From the NCBI GenBank assembly GCA_027604665.1, contig JADGIZ010000332.1, forward strand, positions 1 through 15,877: 15,877 bases of DNA, written 5' to 3'. The notes below the pieces were generated by a model. The model did not search any database and was not told the origin of the DNA. It worked only from the letters and a program-made list of their open reading frames with translations. Source of the DNA: Polyrhizophydium stewartii (taxonomy: Eukaryota > Chytridiomycota > Chytridiomycetes > Rhizophydiales). Position numbers and translations under genes: made by a program. This document shows, one piece after another, positions 9,651 through 15,877 of this stretch (its first letter is position 1; every line of letters begins with the position of its first letter).

Positions 9651-11383
9651 TCAGTCCTCTTCCTCTTGCTCGTCATCTTCGCCGTCAAAGTCAAAGTCTT
9701 CTTCTGCCTCGGCGTCGTCATCGTACCAAAAGTTCTCGTCGTCCGCGGGTGATTCCTCGGGCTTCTTGTACTGGTAGTGCTCCTCTGTTTGCAAACAGGC
9801 GTCAGCCGTCGCCTGCCGCGGCAGAAGTAGCCAGGGTTGTGCACACACCCGATGTCGGCAAGACAAGATCTGCCGGGATGTCCTTCTTAGACGCCTTAAC
9901 CTGCTCGGCAATGATTTCGTTGTACTTTTCGCGGTTCTGGCGGTACATGACCTGCACGGGCCATGCCACCCCAGGTTAGCACACCCGCATAGAATCTGGA
10001 TATCAGTTGGAAGAAGTAGCGCATCGACGCTCGTTGCAAAGACCAGACGACAAGGGCGACGCACGTACGCCAGCGTCCACGTTGGCCGGAGACGAGCAGT
10101 TGGGGTCGTTGAGCAGCGACACAATCGACAGCAGAATAGACTCGACCGTCTGCGTCGGATTCCAGCGCTCCTCGGCTTTCTCGCCGCTACATGCCGCCGC
10201 AGTCAGCAAGACTCCACTCGACGCACTCGGCAAGAGCCGGCGGATAATCGCGGCCATTGCCGCCGTCGCCAACAAACAACTGTACAAACAACATTCGTGC
10301 GCACCTCATCGGGTCGTCGCCGGGCGGGTGGAGAATGGATATGCACAGCGTGCCGTCGGGGTAAACATTAGGATGGAAGAAGGGCGAGTTGAATGTGAAG
10401 CTGGGCGGGTTGAAGGGGTAGTCCTGCGGGAACTTGATTGTGCTCTGCAATACACTCGTGTGAGGATTGAGACGTAGGCGTGCCTGGAGCCAGCGATCAT
10501 GCGCACCAGAAAGTATCCGCCCTCGTAGATGGTCTTTGGCGGGCCGATGATGCCGACCCTGGGGAGGCCAGGGGGCAGCGAGGAGACGGCCGGGCACGAT
10601 GGTCAACGCTCCGAGTCGGCGATTTGGTGAGACCGGGAGGCGCGACGCGGCTGCCGCAACAGACCCCCTCCCCCGGAACCGTGGCAGGCAGCGGCGGCCG
10701 AGGCCCATGCGCGGCGATGCCAGTGCGGGACGCCGCGGGGGGAGGGTTGTCGCCCGCGCAATGAGCGCCTGGGGGACGGCACCGGCCGCGAGATTGCGAC
10801 AGACCGGACCCCCGACAACGGCGCGGCGGGAGCGCGGCGAGCCGCGCGAGGGCCAGGCATGCGGGAGCGGGGCTGAGCTGCAGGCGCCAGGTGCGCAGGG
10901 ACTTGCAGGAGTGGTACGCACTCCCAGGTGAAGACGTTCTCGTCCTTGAGGCTGATCTTGAGCGTTGCGAGTCGGGGCGAGCATCGACGGCGCCAGCGAC
11001 GGCGTCGCCGCCAAGTCCGGCAAGCGGCGACGGCAACCGCAAGGCCAAGGCGGCGAGACAGGCAGCGGTTCAAGGGTCAGTGCAGCTGCGCGAGGTATCC
11101 AGCTACAGTTCCTGCCACCACAAGGCTGCCCGGCCAGGCGTGCGCGTGGGATGGGCTTACCCTGAAGCCAGGGATGGGGTGCTTCGAGAGTTCTGTTTGC
11201 AGGACGCACATTCGGTCAGCACCCATGTCGTGCGGCCTCGGCCGACGCGAGCCGGCCAGGATGGGGCCGAGCCCTCGGCTGCGCAGTCCGGACAGAGTCC
11301 ATCCCAGGCTGCTCAGAATGTGACTCGGCAAGGCGGTCTTCCCGGCCACCTTTGAATTGCCGCAGGAGCGTCGCAGCGGCCAT
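9651..11383 (-). CDS. CDC34: Ubiquitin-conjugating enzyme E2 CDC34 (UBE2R type)
   Basis: E2 of SCF cullin-RING ligases that builds Lys48 chains on cell-cycle substrates. Exons: 11383-11350, 11192-11161, 10956-10922, 10558-10507, 10444-10305, 10186-10069, 9951-9849, 9784-9651. All phases agree, giving 215 aa. The short first exon reads [11 protein letters not shown] and joins [11 protein letters not shown], reproducing the family's LLRQ-REL helix. Then come [35 protein letters not shown] at 75-77 and the catalytic Cys at about 85 in [15 protein letters not shown]. The acidic-loop insertion next to the active site ([16 protein letters not shown]) separates CDC34/UBE2R and UBE2G from other E2s. 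The SPANVDAG motif and a C-terminal DENFWYDDD plus acidic tail favour CDC34 over UBC7. The tail is short compared with budding yeast. Exon 1 and its upstream region lie inside the 435-bp repeat whose second copy is at 13535-13969. Confidence 0.94.
10559..10921 (-). other. Oversized third intron of CDC34
   Basis: Donor GTGCGT at 10921, acceptor CCCCAG at 10559, 363 nt, interrupting the codon for Glu in FTWE-VGIIGPP. The other six CDC34 introns are 62-204 nt. It is GC-rich with C/G runs, and no gene or clear hairpin is recognisable by eye. Confidence 0.8.
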
Positions 11384-11730
11384 GGTTGTCGGCGGGTCGG
11401 GAAAGCACGGTCGCCCGACCCAACGGCCGCCGTCAACACAACAGCTCGCCTGGTGCTCGGTCGACGGCGCCACGCCGACAGAGCACCCGGGCTGCATATG
11501 GCCACCAGAATCGCTCGTTTCCAACCAGTCATGTCACCCCCGAGCAACGATGCATCGCGGCGGCGATGCTCGCTCGAAACGCTGCGCTGCGTCTCAATCG
11601 GCTGAGGCGGCGGCAACAAGTGCGCTGCTGACTGCCCGGCGATGTTGGCCGGCACGAGCTTCTTGCTTTGATGCACGACAGACTCACGCAAGTAATATGC
11701 CATCATGCTTCATTCATCTCGCTGTCGGCC
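11295..11730 (-). repeat. Direct repeat copy 1: CDC34 upstream region, exon 1 and start of intron 1
   Basis: 436 bp that align to 13535-13969 with 19 substitutions and one 1-bp gap by hand count. It begins 29 bp downstream of the DUF3533 stop codon (minus direction) and ends within CDC34 intron 1. It therefore spans nearly the whole intergenic region and presumably the CDC34 promoter. The ends carry no terminal inverted repeats and I see no target-site duplication. Confidence 0.93.
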
Positions 11731-11758
11731 AAAGGGCGACATGGGTCACTATCGAGGC
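11384..11758 (-). promoter_or_regulatory. Presumed CDC34 promoter and DUF3533 3' end
   Basis: 375 bp between the DUF3533 stop (11759) and the CDC34 ATG (11383). Almost all of it belongs to repeat copy 1. At 11708-11713 it has AATGAA on the minus strand, where copy 2 has AATAAA. No TATA-like box stands out; the AT-richest stretch is around 11685-11720. Confidence 0.45.
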
Positions 11759-13332
11759 TCAATCATCCGCAGAGACATCGGCCTCGGACCCGTTGTCGTG
11801 CTTGCCGGTCGGCGAGTTCTGCAACTTGACCATGCGACGGTAGTTGACTGTGCACGCGATCAGGGTTGTCACGGCCCACCACGCCGCGAGAACGCCGAGG
11901 TTCTTTGGCATGAACGAGCACGACGAGCCGAGAAGGAGGCACTTGAAAGTGCGGGCCGCGTTTTGCATCGGGAGTCCGTGTGAGATCTGGCCGATGCCGA
12001 TCATGACGTCCGGGTCGGAGAAGAGCGACGAGAAAGACATCTGGAAAATCATGAGAATGGCAAGTATGACTGCAAATCCAACACCCGGGATGATCGACGA
12101 CAGCAGAATGGCGATCGAGTGGAAGCAGAACGTGATGTACCATAGAATGAGCAACGCTACGACCGGGCTGTAGTCTGCGTTGAAGCCGCCTGTTACAGAA
12201 CCGTTGAATGCGCAGTAAAGACACCACACAACGAACGCATGCATGAACGAGATGAGTAGACTGGCGGTATAGATGGATGAGATGAGTCGCAGAGGCGTGC
12301 GAAGGTGGTCGATGTGGCCGCGCTCGCGTAAAACTGGCAGACGGGATCGATATGCTCCTGAGACGATAGCAAAGGTCATGATTCCGCTGAGCCACAGGAG
12401 AAGACTCATGACGTTGATGGCCATGTTGCGACCAAACACGGAGACTGGATGCAGGTTGTTGGCGACGACTTGGATCGTGGGAGGAAACACGGGCGAACCG
12501 AGCGTGGCGTTGGTGTTGAAGGCCGCCAGAGTCTGTGCGGAAATCACGGCGTTTGCTTTCTTGACAGCCACGGCCAAGAGATTGTTGCTGAAGCTCGTCA
12601 CAGTTCCTTGGCGTGCCTGGTCGTATATGTTCTCGACGTTCATGAAGACGAGGTCCGTGCGCGGCTTGCCCGAGTCGAAGTTGCGCAGGAACGAGTTGGA
12701 GAAGTCCGCTGGCACATAGATGACGTTCCAGAACTCGTTCTTGTCGACACGATCGACGATCTCACTGTGCGAGACGCCCGAGAGGCTCTCCCAGATGAAC
12801 GGCGTTGCGGCTGGCGACGACGGATCAAGCATGAGCTGCATCGGCGTGTCAGCTCACGGCGGCGTGCATGTGCAGCTCTGACGCCGCGTGTGCGCTTACC
12901 TTCTCGAGCACCTGTCCCATGGTGCTGCCGCCTGTCTGAGCGAGCACGGCCGGCGCCAGAGCAGCAGGGTACCCAGAGAAGTTGAAACCTGCGTCGGCGT
13001 TGACGAAGCCGACGCGCACTTGGTTCATGTGCGACATCGGGTCCCACACCATGCTGATGTACAAAAACATGTACATCGCAACCATGATGCCTGCAAGCGT
13101 GTCAGCTGCCGCGGCGGCTTGCCAGTGACGCATGGCACGCCGACTCACTTGTGGCCAGCACGGTGGCGGTGTGTGTCCTGGTGAAGATGTTTGGCAGGAT
13201 GGCTCGCTCCTTGGCCCACGCGATGGCCGCGGGCACGTTGCCCTTGGCGGGCTTGTCGCCAGTCGCCGGGACGGTGACGACGACGGCCGAGTCCTCCTGC
13301 GTCAGCGTGCTGCTCGACGAAGCCGGTGACAT
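11759..13332 (-). CDS. DUF3533 (SNG1-like) polytopic membrane protein, paralogue A
   Basis: Fungal family related to yeast Sng1, which is linked to nitrosoguanidine resistance and plasma-membrane lipid organisation; the biochemical activity is unsettled. Exons 13332-13149, 13090-12900, 12835-11759, all in phase, 483 aa. One hydrophobic segment lies at about 55-77 (split by intron 1). A large extracytoplasmic domain follows with the conserved VGFVNADAGFNFSGYPAA, WNVIYVPADFS and FMNVENIYDQARQ. Then come five predicted membrane segments at about 263-283, 310-334, 349-371, 376-397 and 436-456, and a short polar tail. This one-plus-five layout resembles ABC-2-type permease folds. The paralogue at 14363-15877 shares roughly half its residues by eye. 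Intron 2 (12836-12899) has no counterpart in the paralogue. The third exon looks less GC-rich than its neighbours. The upstream flank carries the duplicated CDC34 5' end. Confidence 0.92.
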
Positions 13333-13534
13333 TCAGGCGGTGTGCGGGGTGGCAGCCGGTCGGGGAACCGACTGATATCGGATCTCGACGGCCGACGGGT
13401 GGCGCGTTGCCACCCAGAGAAGCGCCAATCGGGGCAGCGGTCCGGCCGCGGAGTTCTCTCCAGGAGATTCGCCCAATCGTTGAATCGCCTCGGCCGATGC
13501 AAGCAGCGAGTCATTTCAAGTCCTTGGCTGCACG
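13333..13534 (-). promoter_or_regulatory. Proximal upstream region of DUF3533 paralogue A
   Basis: Unique 202-bp stretch between repeat copy 2 and the start ATG at 13332. It contains GGTGGCAAC near 13400-13410 (minus strand), one mismatch from a PACE element, which I do not treat as meaningful. No clear core promoter motif. Confidence 0.3.
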
Positions 13535-13589
13535 GAGTCCATCCCAGGCTGCTCAGCATGCGACTCGGCAAGGCGGTCGTCCCGGCCAC

Positions 13590-13623
13590 CTTTGAATTGC
13601 CGCAGGAGCGTCGCAGCGGCCAT
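13590..13623 (-). pseudogene. Orphan copy of CDC34 exon 1
   Basis: The 34-nt first exon (ATG at 13623-13621, coding [11 protein letters not shown] plus one base) is identical to the functional exon at 11383-11350, including the AAAG/GTGGCC donor. No downstream CDC34 exons follow, so it cannot give an E2. It is either a dead duplicate or a usable alternative first exon for the DUF3533 gene downstream. Confidence 0.8.
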
Positions 13624-13947
13624 GGTTGTCGGCGGGTCGGGAAAGCACGGTCGCCCGACCCAACGGCCGCCGTCAACACAACGGCTCGCCTGGTGCTCGG
13701 CCGACGGCGCCACGCCGACAGAGCACCCGGGCTGCGTGTGGCCACCCGCATCGCTCGTTTCCAACCAGCCATGTCACCCCCGAGCAACGATGCATCGCGG
13801 CGGCGATGCTCGCTCGAAACGCTGCGCTGCGTCTCATTGGCCGAGACGGCGGCAACAAGTGCGCTGCTAACTGCCCGGCGATGTCGGCCGGCACGAGCTT
13901 CCTGCTTTGATGCACGACAGACTCTCGCAAGTAATATGCCATCATGC

Positions 13948-13953
13948 TTTATT
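13948..13953 (-). terminator. AATAAA polyadenylation-like hexamer in repeat copy 2
   Basis: tttatt on the plus strand gives AATAAA on the minus strand, about 410 nt past the DUF3533 paralogue B stop. Copy 1 has AATGAA at the equivalent place. Confidence 0.35.
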
Positions 13954-13969
13954 CATCTCGCTGCCGGCC

Positions 13970-14362
13970 GGAGGTTGGAGGCATCGGCGAAATTCTTGAG
14001 CACGTCGGCGCGCACTGTGAGAGGTTGATCGGAGCTCGACTTTTAGATCGAGTCGGACGATCGGTGGTGCTTGGCGAAGTTTTCCAAGTGAGTTTGTGGG
14101 CCGGCTCGCGGGTATAGCGCGCCAGCTTGGCACAGCTTCGCACAAACCCTTTACAGTTGCAGCCGCGCCTCTATCGACGTCCACAAAGCACGGGTATACG
14201 GTAATGAGAACGTGATGTGAGTGATGCCAGTTTATTGCGCAGCGGCACTGCCGACCACGGATGCATAGAATTAATGTGATGTTTGGTGAGGAGAGCGGGA
14301 GAAAGGGCGAGGCGGGAGCGGGCAGCGGCAAGAGGCGGCCGTCGTCGCCGGCTCGAGTGTGC
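13970..14362 (-). other. 3' flank of DUF3533 paralogue B
   Basis: 393 bp between the paralogue B stop and repeat copy 2. It holds a polyadenylation-like signal at 14231-14236. A short open stretch runs into the repeat boundary (…VLKNFADASNLRPA, stop TGA at the AATAAA), which could be a gene relic but has no recognisable family. This sequence has no counterpart downstream of paralogue A. Confidence 0.5.
14231..14236 (-). terminator. Polyadenylation signal AATAAA for DUF3533 paralogue B
   Basis: tttatt on the plus strand reads AATAAA in the minus direction, about 127 nt past the stop codon at 14363, a sensible distance for a fungal 3' UTR. Confidence 0.55.
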
Positions 14363-15877
14363 CTATGCAGTCTCGGCCTTGTTGACTGCTGTGCGCGTGC
14401 GGAACACGTTGCGGCGGCCGACAACAAAGGTGATGGCCGACATGCCGACGAACCAAATGGCCATAATGCCCGTGTTGAAGGGCATAAAAGAGCACGAGGT
14501 CCCCAGGATCATGCACTTGAGCGAGCGGTTGGCGTAGTACAGCGGGAGGCCGTACGTCACCTTGGCGAAGCCGACCATGACGTCCGGGTCGAGGATGGCC
14601 GACGATGTGGCGAGCTGCAGGATGAGCAGCAGCGAGAAGATCAGCGAGTAGTTGTCCTTGCCGAGCAGCACGCAAAGGCAGAGTGCGACCGAGTGGAAGG
14701 TGGCCGCAATGAACCACGTGTACATCAGCACGACAAACGAGTTGTAGTCGGGGTTGAAGCCCGAGGTCGGCGACCCAACAAAGCCGCAGTACACGCCCCA
14801 TGCAACGAGCGCGTGCAGGAACGAGAGGAGCAGGCTGACAGTCTGGGCCGAGAGGATGATGCGTGTCGGCGTGCGCAGGTGTGTCGCGATCCCGTGCTGC
14901 TTGAGGAACGGGAGGCGGATCATGTAGATGACCGAGAGAAGCGTTGCCGTGACAAGGCCGCTGAGCCAGAGCACGATGCAGATCACGTATGTGGCAAAGT
15001 TGTGGCCAAAGTTGGGGATCGGGTGCAGGTTGTTGGCAATGAGGCGGATGTTTGGCGCCGAGATGGTGATGTTGTCGACGGGGTTGGTGTTGATGCTGGT
15101 GAGGAGTTTCTGCGCAAAGGCGTTGGAGAAGGTCTGCACAATGGCCGTGAGTACCGCGTTGATGATGCTGACGACCGACATCTGGCGGGCCTGGTCGTAA
15201 ATGTTCTCGATGTTCATGAAGACGAGCTGCGTCTGCGGCTTGCCAAAGTTGAAGTTGAGGAGGAAGACGTCTGAGAAGTTGGCGGGGATGTAGACGACGT
15301 TCCACAGCTCGTTGTTGTTGACGCGGTTGACGAGGTCGTCGTGCGGCACGCCCGTGAGGTTCTGCCAGTTGAAGAGCCCCGCGGCCGCGGATGAAGGCGC
15401 CAGCAGCGTCGCCTCGACGACCTGGCCGATGGTCCTGCCGCCCGTCTGCTGGAGCACGGCCTGGGCAAAGGCGGGCGGGTACGCGCTGAAGTTGAAGCCG
15501 GCGTCGGCGTTGACAAAGCCGACCTTGACGTTGGGCAGGTGCGACTGCGGGTCCCACAGGACGCCGAGGTAGCCCAGGCCGTAGAAGGCGGCGACGATCG
15601 CTGGCGGGCGGTGTCGCCGTTGTCCACCGTCGGGCGGGGCGGGAGGCGGTGTTTGTCAGCACAAGGGCGGCGGTGATAAAAGATATGCCGCGATAGGGGC
15701 CGCCGCACGTGGGAGACAAGGGCGACAGCGACAACAGCGGCTGCGTCGCGATGAAACAGCAAGGCAGGCAGGACGCACATGTCAAGAGAATGATGACGAG
15801 CGTCGACGCCGGCGTGAAGACGCTGGCGGTGACCATGTGCTCCTTGGCCCACACGACGGCGGCGGGCACCTTGGGGG
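14363..15877 (-). CDS. DUF3533 (SNG1-like) polytopic membrane protein, paralogue B, 5' end cut by the window
   Basis: Exons: right edge to 15779 (partial) and 15600-14363, separated by a 178-nt intron (donor GTGCGT, branch GTGCTGAC, acceptor CCAG). About 444 residues are visible. The partial exon 1 reads KVPAAVVWAKEHMVTAS and aligns with NVPAAIAWAKERAILPN of paralogue A. The intron falls at the same place and phase inside the first membrane segment. Then come VGFVNADAGFNFSAYPPAF, WNVVYIPANFS, FMNIENIYDQARQ, five membrane segments and a short basic C-terminus (VGRRNVFRTR). The second intron of paralogue A is absent: GQVVEATLL is continuous here. Missing sequence should be only the N-terminal cytosolic leader, judging from paralogue A (about 30 residues). 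Role inferred from family only. Confidence 0.92.

Larger units (their letters stand above)
13535..13969 (-). repeat. Direct repeat copy 2: orphan duplicate of the CDC34 5' end
   Basis: 435 bp, about 95.6% identical to 11295-11730, same orientation, offset 2240 bp (2239 beyond the 1-bp gap). It contains the duplicated upstream region, start codon, first exon and donor, then stops inside what would be intron 1. No CDC34 exon 2 follows. It lies 202 bp upstream of DUF3533 paralogue A and 393 bp past the stop of paralogue B. Confidence 0.93.

Noticed and set aside
8188..9777. 529-residue plus-strand open frame across RPN1 and the CDC34 3' end
   Set aside because: It is antisense to RPN1 exons with exact family motifs; composition alone keeps it open.
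9651..11383. UBC7/UBE2G identity for the E2
   Set aside because: The active-site insertion is shared, but SPANVDAG followed by a DENFWYDDD acidic tail and the LLRQFKEL N-terminus fit CDC34/UBE2R.
11077..11706. 209-residue minus frame (and shorter partner at 13673-13945) as a conserved repeat-encoded protein
   Set aside because: The frame breaks after about 34 residues in copy 2 through the 1-bp gap, as expected for non-coding promoter sequence.
13395..13412. PACE-like GGTGGCAAC upstream of the DUF3533 gene
   Set aside because: One mismatch, upstream of a non-proteasome gene, and absent before RPN1; a 9-mer near-match is expected by chance.
11295..13969. Flanking direct repeats as LTRs of a retrotransposon with the DUF3533 gene as cargo
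   Set aside because: No TG...CA ends, no reverse transcriptase or integrase, no target-site duplication, and the repeat content is explained by CDC34 5' sequence.
14271..15869. 532-residue minus-strand frame overlapping DUF3533 paralogue B
   Set aside because: It is a shifted frame, rich in Arg/His/Pro, while the frame ending at 14363 carries clear membrane segments and family motifs.
1..15877. tRNA, rRNA, CRISPR or bacterial operon features
   Set aside because: Nothing resembling cloverleaf boxes, rRNA cores or spaced repeats was seen, and the spliced genes are eukaryotic.

Overview
This window is nuclear DNA of an intron-rich, GC-rich fungus. The evidence is short spliceosomal introns (mostly 47-204 nt) with GTGCGT, GTGAGT or GTAAGN donors, a CTGAC-type branch site just before the acceptor, and CAG or CAAG 3' ends. 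The families present are fungal or general eukaryotic, and DUF3533/SNG1-like membrane proteins are typical of fungi. I cannot place it below kingdom level; an early-diverging (chytrid-like) lineage or a GC-rich basidiomycete would both fit. All genes I can support lie on the minus strand. Long plus-strand open frames are GC-driven shadows.

Layout from right to left, the direction of transcription: (1) 14363 to the right edge, a DUF3533/SNG1-like membrane protein whose N-terminus is cut by the window. (2) 11759-13332, a second, diverged DUF3533 paralogue, complete in 3 exons. (3) 9651-11383, CDC34, the SCF ubiquitin-conjugating enzyme, in 8 exons. (4) 5397-9424, RPN1, the largest scaffold subunit of the 26S proteasome base, in 12 exons. 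(5) 601-5066, a GRAM + VASt + C-terminal transmembrane protein of the LAM/GRAMD1 (Aster) membrane-contact-site sterol-transporter type, with long low-complexity linkers. (6) 1-566, a Q/P-rich reading frame running off the left edge. It may be a separate gene or the 3' continuation of the GRAM/VASt gene.

Functionally, CDC34 and RPN1 are two steps of one pathway (chain building on SCF substrates, then receptor docking at the proteasome) and are head-to-tail neighbours 226 bp apart. The DUF3533 pair and the GRAM/VASt protein are membrane proteins with no evident functional link to them.

The most notable feature is a 435-bp direct repeat (about 95.6% identical by hand alignment) flanking the complete DUF3533 gene. 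The copy at 11295-11730 holds the CDC34 upstream region, its start codon, its first coding exon and the beginning of intron 1. The copy at 13535-13969 is therefore an orphan duplicate of the CDC34 5' end, placed just upstream of the DUF3533 gene in the same orientation. I found no transposon ORF, CRISPR array, rRNA or tRNA, and no evidence of a wholly new multi-gene system.
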